From Anaerolineae bacterium (GTDB lineage: Bacteria > Chloroflexota > Anaerolineae > Anaerolineales > Villigracilaceae), in contig JABGQT010000134.1 in the NCBI GenBank assembly GCA_018648685.1, positions 1 to 64,000 of the forward strand: DNA of 64,000 nt, in the 5' to 3' direction. Below are positions 1 through 9,176 of the stretch, in pieces; position 1 is the first letter of the stretch; each line of letters opens with the position of its first letter. Under the pieces are notes generated by a model, which worked only from the letters and a program-made list of their open reading frames with translations, made no database searches and had not been told where the DNA came from. A program made the position numbers and the translations under genes.

Positions 1-87
1 ACCTAAGTGTAACCTTTTGACTGATTTTTTATCCTGTTTGTACGGTAGAGAATCCTAGGAAAGTCATAAAAAGAAAAGGGAAATCTA

Positions 88-516
88 ATGAGTTCTCTAC
101 AAATCCGTGTGATCACTATCTGCATTATTCGAAAAGGCGATTCCATTCTCGTCTTTGAGGGCTATGATCGCGTCAAAGACCAAATCTTCTATCGTCCCTT
201 GGGGGGAGGGGTTGAGTACGGCGAACATAGTTCGGAGGCAATACTGCGTGAATTCCGAGAAGAACTTGGTGCTGAGCTTATTAATTTGCGCTACATGAAC
301 ACATTTGAAAACACATTCACCTTTGAGGGAAATTCTGGACACGAGATCGTCATTATATACAAAGGCGATTTCGCTGACGAATCATTCTATAGCAAGGATA
401 TAATTATTGGTAAAGAAGATAATGGTAATGATTTCAAAGCCATGTGGAAATCTATTCTTGACTTTCGAAATGAACAGCTTCCTTTATACCCTGATAGATT
501 ATTGGAATTATTGTAA
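88..516 (+). CDS. NUDIX hydrolase
   Basis: Nudix box visible: GGGVEYGEHSSEAILREFREELG. Confidence 0.9.
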   Translation: MSSLQIRVITICIIRKGDSILVFEGYDRVKDQIFYRPLGGGVEYGEHSSEAILREFREELGAELINLRYMNTFENTFTFEGNSGHEIVIIYKGDFADESFYSKDIIIGKEDNGNDFKAMWKSILDFRNEQLPLYPDRLLELL

Positions 517-575
517 GTGAACCAAACTTCCTAAGTCAAAATATCCATCTGAAACTTATTAGGAGTAAGGCAAGT

Positions 576-998
576 ATGACCTTCGTTAAAATTGTAATTC
601 TGGGGTTTATTTTATTAGAGCTAGCGAATGTTTTAATGCTATATTTCGCCCCTGGTTCCAAGATGGCAAACGCCGTTGGCGTATTTACCGCTTGGGAAAA
701 ATCAAAGCAATATCCAGAACTCCATGACTTCATTAGATATCTTGTAAGTTGGGTGGCCGGAGCAAAATTAATTTTCCTTTTACTCTTAATAGTGATAGTC
801 ATATTTGCCGATATAAGCACGCAGCGCATGAGCCTTTTGGCTTTAGCTATCGCAACTTTATCCTTTTTCTGGCGATTATTCCCACTAATCAAAAAAATGG
901 ACAAAAGGGGAGAAATTGAGCCAAAGAATTATTCGGTTGTTTTAGGCGTGATGATCTTTGTCTTTATCGCCGTGTTTTTAATTGCGATTATTATCTAA
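576..998 (+). CDS. Small multi-TM membrane protein, unknown function
   Basis: ORF with several hydrophobic segments; no family recognised. Confidence 0.6.
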   Translation: MTFVKIVILGFILLELANVLMLYFAPGSKMANAVGVFTAWEKSKQYPELHDFIRYLVSWVAGAKLIFLLLLIVIVIFADISTQRMSLLALAIATLSFFWRLFPLIKKMDKRGEIEPKNYSVVLGVMIFVFIAVFLIAIII

Positions 999-1028
999 TA
1001 ATCTGATGGATGTCCAACAGATACACAC

Positions 1029-1130
1029 GGGCTAAAAGCCCTTCCTTAGTACATGGAAGCCCTGCGGGCTGGGTGTTTTTAGCCCCAGAGGGGCTTTCAC
1101 GAGCTGAGGCAGGACTTAAGTCCGCCGAAA
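1029..1130. repeat. Intergenic multi-palindrome (GGGCTAAAAGCCC...GGGCT...TTTTAGCCCC...GGGGCTTT...GGACTTAAGTCC)
   Basis: Nested complementary GGGCTAAAA/TTTTAGCCC arms plus GGACTTAAGTCC palindrome in non-coding DNA. Confidence 0.6.
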
Positions 1131-1158
1131 ATTGCTAAACAGAACTCAGGTAATGTCC

Positions 1159-1581
1159 ATGAAACAATCTATCGTACATATCGCATTAGTCGTCCGAGAC
1201 TATGATGAAGCAATCGCTTTCTATACCAAAAAACTGAATTTCGAATTGCTCGAAGATACTTACCAACCCGAACAGGATAAACGCTGGGTCGTCATCGCGC
1301 CTCCTAAAACCAATGGTGCGACACTTCTCTTGGCGAAAGCATCGAAACCTGAGCAAGAAGCTTTTATTGGCGATCAAACTGGTGGTCGCGTTTTTCTCTT
1401 CCTGAACACCGATGATTTTTGGCGCGACTATAATGCGATGAAAGCCAAAGGGATAAAATTTATCCGAGAGCCAAAGAAAGAAGAATATGGCACGGTGGCA
1501 GTCTTTGAAGATCTATACGGAAATCTTTGGGATTTACTGGAATTGAATGACGATCATCCAATTTCAAAGCGAGCGGTCTAA
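1159..1581 (+). CDS. VOC/glyoxalase-family protein
   Basis: HIALVVRDYDEAIAFYTKKLNFELLED and C-terminal VFEDLYGNLWDLLE pattern; start chosen downstream of the ORF-track start. Confidence 0.85.
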   Translation: MKQSIVHIALVVRDYDEAIAFYTKKLNFELLEDTYQPEQDKRWVVIAPPKTNGATLLLAKASKPEQEAFIGDQTGGRVFLFLNTDDFWRDYNAMKAKGIKFIREPKKEEYGTVAVFEDLYGNLWDLLELNDDHPISKRAV

Positions 1582-1688
1582 TGGTTTTCTTCCGCGTTAG
1601 ACGCGATTGCTTTGTTGTCCTCATAAGGCAACACTCAATACAGGTCTCAAAATTTGGTGCTAATAAATAGACAGGAAAAACACTTATT

Positions 1689-2414
1689 ATGATGAAAAAA
1701 GAACCCAAAAACACTTCTATACAAAAAAACGAGCCTGACACTTCAAGTGTTATCGACCAAACTATTATGAGCGTAGCAGAAGGCATTACAGGGATTGCTG
1801 CATCTGAGAAAACAGAATGGCTACGCTCCGTTGGTTTTCTATTACAAAGAATACGTAGTGGCAGATTTCTTGAGACTTTTAAGAATGAATGGGATGCTTA
1901 TCGAGAAAAAGGTCAAGTAAAAGACGATTATTTGTTCACCGACCAGCATAAAGAGTGTTTACAAGAATTATTAGATTTTCTTGATGGAGACGTACCTGAC
2001 CAAACTAGATTTACCGTTCTGAAACAAATATTTTTTACAGCTGCGTCTGAAACAATATCAAATCGAGATAGCGCAATTCCACAACAATATATGAAAATAG
2101 CCCGCTCTCTTAGCTCAGGAGAAGTACTTGTTTTACTAGCCGTTTCCCAATTAGCAGAAGAGAAGGCAGTTTTGCCACCGAATAATACTTCAGCAAATGA
2201 ATGGCTCAAAATAGTAACTGAAAAATCTGATTTGGTAGATAGCGAGTTAGTTGAATTGCACGAACGCGGTCTAGTTGAAAAAAATCTCATAAAACCACGC
2301 ACACATAGCGATAAAAGTGGAGTAAGTTTAGGAGAATATTTTAGGCTTACTGGTTTGGGTGTGAATTTATGCGAATTCATAAAAACAGATACGACAGGTA
2401 AAGATGAGCAATAG
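1689..2414 (+). CDS. Hypothetical protein
   Basis: Long ORF, soluble, AT-rich by eye, no family recognised. Confidence 0.6.
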   Translation: MMKKEPKNTSIQKNEPDTSSVIDQTIMSVAEGITGIAASEKTEWLRSVGFLLQRIRSGRFLETFKNEWDAYREKGQVKDDYLFTDQHKECLQELLDFLDGDVPDQTRFTVLKQIFFTAASETISNRDSAIPQQYMKIARSLSSGEVLVLLAVSQLAEEKAVLPPNNTSANEWLKIVTEKSDLVDSELVELHERGLVEKNLIKPRTHSDKSGVSLGEYFRLTGLGVNLCEFIKTDTTGKDEQ

Positions 2415-2477
2415 GATAATCACGCAACTGCTAATAATGCAAACTGTTAGGCTGCTATCATATTATTAGGAAAAATA

Positions 2478-2909
2478 ATGCCCCCCAAACAAATCCGCGT
2501 CATAACCATCTGCATCATCCGAAAAGGCGATGCGATTCTCGTCTTCGAAGGCTACGATCCCACTCGGTCACAGACCTTCTATCGGCCATTGGGTGGGCAG
2601 ATCGAATTCGGCGAGTACAGCCTCGATGCGCTCCGGCGCGAATTCCGCGAAGAAATAAATGCAGAGCTAGCCAACTTGCGCTACGTGCAGACCTTCGAAA
2701 ATATCTTTACCGCCTATGACAAACCCGGGCATGAAGCGGTTTTTGTCTATGAAGGTGACTTTGCAGATAAAAGCTTCTATAATAAAGACCTGATTATCGG
2801 CAAAGAAGATAATGGTGAGAGCTTTGAAGCAAAATGGATGCCAATCGCTGATTTTCAAGCAGGAAAATTTCCCCTATACCCAGATGGCTTATTAGAATTG
2901 CTATTATAG
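2478..2909 (+). CDS. NUDIX hydrolase, paralogue of 88..516
   Basis: Nudix box GGQIEFGEYSLDALRREFREEIN; near end-to-end similarity to the first NUDIX protein. Confidence 0.9.
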   Translation: MPPKQIRVITICIIRKGDAILVFEGYDPTRSQTFYRPLGGQIEFGEYSLDALRREFREEINAELANLRYVQTFENIFTAYDKPGHEAVFVYEGDFADKSFYNKDLIIGKEDNGESFEAKWMPIADFQAGKFPLYPDGLLELLL

Positions 2910-2918
2910 GAATAAAAA

Positions 2919-3344
2919 ATGACCAAAGAATACAAACTCGTTCACATTGAAAAACCTGAAGAATCCGCCTGGGGTATCATCGGCGGCGGGCTTTCCACAT
3001 ATAATATAGAAAAAGCTGGCGACAATAAGTTTGAACGCCTTTGCTACGCCATCCAAAACGAAAGCGATGAAATCGTTGGCGGCATCCTTGGCGAGATTTA
3101 TTGGGGCTGGCTCTATGTCGACTTACTCTGGGTCAAAGACGAGCTACGCGGTCAAGGCCACGGTCATAAGCTCCTTAGCAAGCTCGAAGAAGAAGCCCGT
3201 CAACGCGGCGCAAAACACGCCTACCTCGACACCTTCAGTTTCCAAGTTCCTGATTTTTACAAAGATCACGGCTACGAAGTCTTTGGCGAACTAACCGATT
3301 TCCCCCCAGGGCATCAACGTTATTTCTTCAAGAAAGAGCTTTAA
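2919..3344 (+). CDS. GNAT-family N-acetyltransferase
   Basis: VKDELRGQGHGHKLLSKLEEEARQRGAK acetyl-CoA motif. Confidence 0.88.
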   Translation: MTKEYKLVHIEKPEESAWGIIGGGLSTYNIEKAGDNKFERLCYAIQNESDEIVGGILGEIYWGWLYVDLLWVKDELRGQGHGHKLLSKLEEEARQRGAKHAYLDTFSFQVPDFYKDHGYEVFGELTDFPPGHQRYFFKKEL

Positions 3345-3348
3345 ATTT

Positions 3349-3705
3349 ATGTCAGAGAAAATAACACCGCATAAACTCGCACAAAGCCTCTTCTCGCTCA
3401 ACGCCCTAATTTGGGCAATACTTGCTATCCTTACCCTGCTGCGCCTTAACCAAACCTCCCCACAGCAAAAAACCATCATGCTCATCATTGGCATCATGAT
3501 GCTGGGCAACGCGGGCACAATGCTCCTCTCTGGCTGGCTCTTGAGCAAAAAACGCAAGCCCTTCTATTTCTTTGCGCTGGCAGTATTGCTCGTCAACATC
3601 CTCCTGACTTTTACCGACCAGTTTGGATTGCCCGACTTGCTCACTCTCCTCCTCGACCTAATCTTGCTCACCATCCTGCTCATCAAACGAAAATCATTTT
3701 ATTAG
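3349..3705 (+). CDS. Small membrane protein (about 4 TM)
   Basis: Hydrophobic ORF closely following the GNAT gene. Confidence 0.6.
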   Translation: MSEKITPHKLAQSLFSLNALIWAILAILTLLRLNQTSPQQKTIMLIIGIMMLGNAGTMLLSGWLLSKKRKPFYFFALAVLLVNILLTFTDQFGLPDLLTLLLDLILLTILLIKRKSFY

Positions 3706-3710
3706 GATTT

Positions 3711-4991
3711 ATGGAATCACCGCCAAAAAAAACCCTCGCAGATAAACTAAAAGCACTGGGTGTAAAAAAGGGAGTATCGGAACGCCCTCAGCCCAAACTT
3801 GCTGCGCGTGTCCCCATCGAGCAGGTGTTAAAAGGCGACTACCGCCAAACACACTATGGAGAGAGCTTTGTTTACGAGCAACGTTTTCCGCTAAATCATC
3901 CGCATGGACATATCTCTTTGCGCCCGATAGCCTTCCCAAAAGTTTTGGCAGAATGGGCTAAAGATGAACACATCAGCAACATGCCCATCGAGAAATTTCT
4001 CTTCTTCGACACAGAAACCAGCGGCTTATCAGGCGGCACAGGCACATATGCCTTTATGGTTGGGGCAGGGCGTTTCGAAGGGGGTGAATTCGTCCTAGCT
4101 CAATTCTTCCTGCGCGACCCCGCTGAAGAGCCAGCCATGCTGGAATCACTGGCAGAATTCATTGCACCTTGTGAAATTCTCGTTAGCTATAATGGCAAAT
4201 CCTTCGATGCGCCACTTTTGCAAACACGCTATAAATTGCATGCAATGCCCATCCCTTTCGAAGGTTATGCGCATCTTGATCTTCTGCATCTCGCACGCCG
4301 CTTGTGGAGAGACAGACTCACCTCGCGCGCACTACAATCCATAGAAGAACATATTCTCGGCGTGGAGCGCACATCTGAAGAAGTGCCCGGATATGAAATC
4401 CCCTATCTATATTTCGACTATCTCCGTGATAAAGACGCGACCCCAATAAAAGGCGTTTTTTACCACAACGAGATAGATATCCTTTCTCTAGCAGCCCTGC
4501 TCAATCACGCCGCGGCGATGCTCTCCGATCCCTTTGGAAAAAGCGTTCAACACGGCTTGGATGTCATCGCCATCGCCAAGCTTTTTGAAGATATGAAAAA
4601 ATGGGATGATGCTGCAAAGCTCTACGAGCATGGCTTACAGCAGACACTCCCGGAAAAGGATTTCGCCAAAGCAGTGAAAAGATTGGCAGTATTGCAACGA
4701 AGACGCGGAGATATTGCCGAAGCTGTCAGGTGGTGGGAGCAGGCAGCAGGCGAGGGGCATATTTACGCTCATGTTGAGTTGGCAAAATATTACGAGCACC
4801 GCGCTCGGGATTACGATTTAGCGGAAGATGCCACTCACCGGGCACTCAGTTTGGTCAACGTGAGCCAGCTTCAGGATTACGAGCGAAACCACTGGGAAGA
4901 TGAATTATCGCACAGGCTAAATAGATTAAAACGCAAGATGAGCAAAGACAAAGATCTACCGATCAGGAAAAGAGATGAAACCACAAATTAA
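3711..4991 (+). CDS. RNase H-like (DEDD) exonuclease with C-terminal TPR region, YprB/MrfB-like
   Basis: FFDTETSGLSGGTGTYAFMVG, YNGKSFDAPLLQTR and YHNEIDILSL exonuclease motifs; TPR-like C-terminus. Confidence 0.75.
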   Translation: MESPPKKTLADKLKALGVKKGVSERPQPKLAARVPIEQVLKGDYRQTHYGESFVYEQRFPLNHPHGHISLRPIAFPKVLAEWAKDEHISNMPIEKFLFFDTETSGLSGGTGTYAFMVGAGRFEGGEFVLAQFFLRDPAEEPAMLESLAEFIAPCEILVSYNGKSFDAPLLQTRYKLHAMPIPFEGYAHLDLLHLARRLWRDRLTSRALQSIEEHILGVERTSEEVPGYEIPYLYFDYLRDKDATPIKGVFYHNEIDILSLAALLNHAAAMLSDPFGKSVQHGLDVIAIAKLFEDMKKWDDAAKLYEHGLQQTLPEKDFAKAVKRLAVLQRRRGDIAEAVRWWEQAAGEGHIYAHVELAKYYEHRARDYDLAEDATHRALSLVNVSQLQDYERNHWEDELSHRLNRLKRKMSKDKDLPIRKRDETTN

Positions 4992-5754
4992 ATTAACAAC
5001 AACCAAAACACCCGACGGCGGGGAAATGGGACTTTATCAGCATGACCAGGATTTTGCGATCAAGGTCAATGGCCAGCAATTAATGAGCAGCAGGCAACAC
5101 GAATCTGAATTGGCACTGGCACGTTTGGGATGCGCCCATCTTTCTGCCCGCAAAGCGTCGTGCGTCTTGATCGGCGGTTTGGGAATGGGCTATACCCTGC
5201 GCCAAACACTGGAAATGCTCGGCACAGACGGAAAAGTGATCGTGAGTGAGCTTTTGCCCGAAGTGGTCGAATGGAACGGTACTTTTCTCAAAGAACTTAA
5301 TGGGAAATCTCTGAAAGATGAACGCACCGAGATCAAAATTGGCGATATAAACCTCTTACTCGCTAACTCAGTAGACAGCTTCGATGCAGTTTTGCTCGAT
5401 ATTGATAATGGTCCCAGCGCGATAACGGATTTGGGAAATGATCAGCTTTATACGCGTGCTGGCATGGAAAATTGCAGGCGCGCGCTCCGCGACAAGGGAT
5501 GCCTGGCTATTTGGTCGGCTGAGCCAAGCAAAGAATTTGAACAGCTTTTGATGAGTTGCCATTTCCATGTGCGGCGCTACAAAGTTCCAGCCTATGCAGG
5601 GACACAAAGAAATTCGCGCTTTATTTGGCTTGCCACAGAAAATGCAAAACTCCTGCCACCCGGCGGTGGCGAGCCGCGCCCGGCAAAAAAGAAAACGCCC
5701 AAGGGGAATAAGTATACGCAGCGCAGGGAAGGCACAAAGAAACCAAAAAGATAA
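4975..5754 (+). CDS. Spermidine synthase-like SAM-dependent methyltransferase fold protein
   Basis: VLIGGLGMGYTLRQTLEMLGTDGKVIVSELLPEVVEW; overlaps the preceding gene by 17 bp. Confidence 0.75.
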   Translation: MKPQIKLTTTKTPDGGEMGLYQHDQDFAIKVNGQQLMSSRQHESELALARLGCAHLSARKASCVLIGGLGMGYTLRQTLEMLGTDGKVIVSELLPEVVEWNGTFLKELNGKSLKDERTEIKIGDINLLLANSVDSFDAVLLDIDNGPSAITDLGNDQLYTRAGMENCRRALRDKGCLAIWSAEPSKEFEQLLMSCHFHVRRYKVPAYAGTQRNSRFIWLATENAKLLPPGGGEPRPAKKKTPKGNKYTQRREGTKKPKR

Positions 5755-5861
5755 TTTTCTGATCTTTAACAAGGTGTTCTTTCACATAAAAGTAGTGACA
5801 TCTCCCACAAGCCTGATTTTCCCCTTTTCGATATAGTTAGACAATAAATAAGGAGATAAAA

Positions 5862-6356
5862 ATGACCACAACAACTGAAAATCTGAAAGAAGCCTTTGCC
5901 GGTGAAAGCCAGGCATTCCAAAAATATACCGCTTTTGCTGCCAAAGCCGAAAAAGATGGTTTTGCAAACATTGCCCGCCTTTTTCGCTTAACAGCCCAAG
6001 CCGAACAAATTCATGCAGCTGGGCATTTAAAAGCTCTCGACGGCGTTGGCTCTACTGCGGATAACCTGCAAGCAGCTATTGACGGCGAAACCTATGAAGC
6101 CGAAAGCATGTACCCACCCATGCTTGAACAGGCCGAAGCTGAAGGACATAAAGCCAAACGCATGTTCAAATATGCTGTCGAAGCTGAAGAAGTCCATGCA
6201 GAGCTTTATGGAAAGGCTCTTGAAGCTGTTAAAGAAGGTAAAGACATCGACACAGACTTTTTCCTCTGCCCTATCTGTGGACATATCGAATTTGGTGCGC
6301 CCCCTGAAAAATGCCCAATCTGTAATGTTCCGGGATCAAAGTATATAAAAGGCTAA
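5862..6356 (+). CDS. Rubrerythrin
   Basis: Ferritin-like N-terminus (AFAGESQAFQKY, HAELYGKAL) and C-terminal rubredoxin CPICGHIEFGAPPEKCPIC. Confidence 0.93.
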   Translation: MTTTTENLKEAFAGESQAFQKYTAFAAKAEKDGFANIARLFRLTAQAEQIHAAGHLKALDGVGSTADNLQAAIDGETYEAESMYPPMLEQAEAEGHKAKRMFKYAVEAEEVHAELYGKALEAVKEGKDIDTDFFLCPICGHIEFGAPPEKCPICNVPGSKYIKG

Positions 6357-6375
6357 ATAGAGCCCATTTTATAAA

Positions 6376-6407
6376 AAACGCCGCTGAAATTTCAGCGGCG
6401 TTTTTTT
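6376..6407 (+). terminator. Intrinsic terminator after rubrerythrin
   Basis: AACGCCGCTGAAATTTCAGCGGCGTTTTTTT perfect stem plus T-tract. Confidence 0.9.
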
Positions 6408-6432
6408 GCATTAGAAACTACCCAAGAAATAG

Positions 6433-6528
6433 AAGTGTATCGCACCAACTCGAACAAATGAAACGCTAGTCCTAGGCACTGTGCCCATCAAAAGACTGGT
6501 GTCCATCGTTTTAGGTGCAACGCACTTT
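6433..6528. repeat. ~96 bp inverted-repeat element, copy A
   Basis: AAGTGTATCGCACCAA...TTAGGTGCAACGCACTT ends; internal GCCCATC...CATCGTTTT blocks shared with 40446..40538. Confidence 0.65.
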
Positions 6529-6549
6529 GGCTCAATTTTCGGACAGGTT

Positions 6550-7563
6550 CTAAGCCATCTTTGTTTCTTTGTGATATTTCTTCAAGGCTTCCCAGCCAAC
6601 CATTTTCTTGTTTGATTCATCCCATAAACGCAAACGCAAGGTCTTCAAGCTACTCCAAATATTGAGCGACCTGACCTGAAAGAGCGGATTCTCTTCAAAG
6701 CATTCCTGCAATTTATAGTTCGGGATCCGCGATCCCAAATGATGGATATGATGGTATCCGATATTCCCTGTGAACCACTGCAAAATAGCAGGTAGCTCAT
6801 AAAGCGAACTACCGTTCATTGCAGCTTTATAGAAATCCCAGTTTTCTTGTCGTTCCCAGTAAACGCCTTCGTAATTATGCTGCACGTAGAACATCCACAC
6901 GCCTGCCGAAGTACCAAATAACAAAACAGGTAATTGCACAAGCAGGTAAGTTTTCCAACCTACCAACCAAATCAACCCTGAAACAATCAGAAGTAACGCA
7001 AGATTTGTCCACCAAATACTCGCACGTTCCTTTTTACCATGCGAAGGCAAGGGGATACGCTTCACAATTGCAAAAACAGTCATTGCACCAATTGTAAACA
7101 TTACCAAAGGATGGCGCATGATACGATACCAAACTTTTTTCCAAAAGGGAGCGGCAAGATATTCTTCTACTGTCCAGGTATCTACATCACCAATACCACG
7201 CTTATCAAGGTTACCCGCATTTGCATGGTGAACATTATGTTCGTGCCACCAAAGTTGCCATGGCGTATAGGTCAAAATACCAGTGATAATGCCCACAATT
7301 AAATTTGCGTGTTTCGATTTGAAGAAAGAGCCGTGCCCACAATCATGGAAAATGATGAAGGTACGCACCATAAATCCCGCTGTGGGGATAGAAAGTAACA
7401 AAGTGAGCCAATACGAAACCCCTACGCTCCAAAACATAATCGCCCAAAGCGCAATATAGGGTACAACAGTATTCACAATTTGCCAAATACTACGCCACGC
7501 GTCGGGCTGATATTTCTTGATAATGCTCCGCCAATCCACCCCGTCAAAACGACTCATATTCAT
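6550..7563 (-). CDS. Membrane fatty acid desaturase
   Basis: His boxes HDCGHGS, HEHNVHHA, HHIHHL plus TM segments. Confidence 0.92.
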   Translation of the reverse strand: MNMSRFDGVDWRSIIKKYQPDAWRSIWQIVNTVVPYIALWAIMFWSVGVSYWLTLLLSIPTAGFMVRTFIIFHDCGHGSFFKSKHANLIVGIITGILTYTPWQLWWHEHNVHHANAGNLDKRGIGDVDTWTVEEYLAAPFWKKVWYRIMRHPLVMFTIGAMTVFAIVKRIPLPSHGKKERASIWWTNLALLLIVSGLIWLVGWKTYLLVQLPVLLFGTSAGVWMFYVQHNYEGVYWERQENWDFYKAAMNGSSLYELPAILQWFTGNIGYHHIHHLGSRIPNYKLQECFEENPLFQVRSLNIWSSLKTLRLRLWDESNKKMVGWEALKKYHKETKMA

Positions 7564-7808
7564 AGATGTTCTCCTAATCAGATTTTTTTCACAAAGCTAT
7601 TTTACCTTGTCTTTTCCTGGATAGCATACCGCTGCGCACTTTTTTTTCGCTTGCTGAGGATTTAAGAAAAAACAGATATGACGAGGAGCAGCTTTTCGTA
7701 AAATCTTCCCCGTCAAAAAGATATAACTCATCTCGAATAGGGTAAAATTGGGCGGCGCAAAACACATCCATAGGGTTATCAAAACCAGAAAAGGAAAATA
7801 CAGGCAAA

Positions 7809-9176
7809 ATGGAAGAGAACTTACAAAAAAACATAAAGAAATGGGCTGTAGAATATCGCAGCCATTGGAAAAAATATGTCTACAAGTTGATCGGAGCCGA
7901 AATATCAACCACAACAGAGTTTTCTGATGAATGCGTTCAAATTGCACCGGAAAAACATGATACTGGATTATTGTTTGAGGCAATCACATGCCAATCCAAG
8001 TCATTAGTGAACGACATCAGTGAAATTGAAGAACACCGCCAAGAGAAGAAAAAACGCTACACTTTCCTGATCAATGGAAATTTCAATTATCTATCAGATA
8101 TTCAGGCTCAATTGCAAAAGTTGCACAAGAATCTTTCACGTCATTCACGCCTCTTCCTTGTTATCTACAATCCCTTTTTTGGATTCTTTTATAACCTCGC
8201 AAGTTGGTTGGGAATTCGTAAAGCCCCCAAACCTAATGTTTATATAACTGAAAAAGATTTAAACACCTTTACAAAACTAGCGAAATATGAAATTGTCCGC
8301 ACAAGACCTACTGTTTTCCTTCCCTTCTATATTCCTCTTATTTCTGATTTTCTCAATAGCTTCCTTTCCATAATACCGCTAATAAGAAAATTATCTCTGG
8401 TCTGGTTGGTTGTATTGCGGCCCATTATCCCTGAAGAAGACACCCCTTCCTTGTCAATTATTATTCCCGCTCGTAATGAAAGCGGGAATATAGAAGATGC
8501 GATAAAAAGAATACCAGAATTTCCCAATACTGATATCGAAATCATATTTGTCGAAGGAAATTCAACCGACGACACTTGGGAGCGTATCCAAGAACAGGTC
8601 AAAAACCCAAGAGAGTCTTTTGCCATCAAGGCATTCAAGCAACCCGGTAAAGGGAAAAACGATGCCGTTCGCGTTGGTTTTGACAACGCCACAGGAGAAC
8701 TTGTCACAATACTGGATGCAGATCTAACAACCCCGCCTGAGATGCTGCCGCGTTTCTACAATGCTTATAATCAGGGTCTAGGAGACTTTATTAACGGCAG
8801 CCGCCTTGTGTATCCAATGGAAAATGAAGCAATGCGCTCTCTAAATCGCTTGGGGAATATCTTTTTTAGCAAAGTTTTATCATGGGTATTGGGCTTGCCT
8901 ATTAGTGATTCTTTATGTGGCACAAAATTCTATCCACTTCATGATTATAAAAGATTTATTCTTTGGCGAAATAAATTTGGCGACTTTGATCCATTTGGTG
9001 ATTTTGAAATGCTTTTTGCAGCATCCGAGTTAGCACTTGGTGTCATTGATATCCCCGTTCAATATCGTGCACGAACCTATGGAGAAACAAATATCAGCCG
9101 TTTTCACAATGGTATAGAACTTTCCCGCATGACAACAATCGGATTTTTCCGAGTACTAATGGGAAAGAGGCGATGA
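7809..9176 (+). CDS. Family 2 glycosyltransferase with N-terminal degenerate methyltransferase-like region
   Basis: SIIIPARNESGNIEDAIKRIP, TILDADLTTPPEMLPRFY, DSLCGTKFYP; N-terminus resembles the C-terminal half of MTase-GT2 fusions. Confidence 0.85.
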   Translation: MEENLQKNIKKWAVEYRSHWKKYVYKLIGAEISTTTEFSDECVQIAPEKHDTGLLFEAITCQSKSLVNDISEIEEHRQEKKKRYTFLINGNFNYLSDIQAQLQKLHKNLSRHSRLFLVIYNPFFGFFYNLASWLGIRKAPKPNVYITEKDLNTFTKLAKYEIVRTRPTVFLPFYIPLISDFLNSFLSIIPLIRKLSLVWLVVLRPIIPEEDTPSLSIIIPARNESGNIEDAIKRIPEFPNTDIEIIFVEGNSTDDTWERIQEQVKNPRESFAIKAFKQPGKGKNDAVRVGFDNATGELVTILDADLTTPPEMLPRFYNAYNQGLGDFINGSRLVYPMENEAMRSLNRLGNIFFSKVLSWVLGLPISDSLCGTKFYPLHDYKRFILWRNKFGDFDPFGDFEMLFAASELALGVIDIPVQYRARTYGETNISRFHNGIELSRMTTIGFFRVLMGKRR

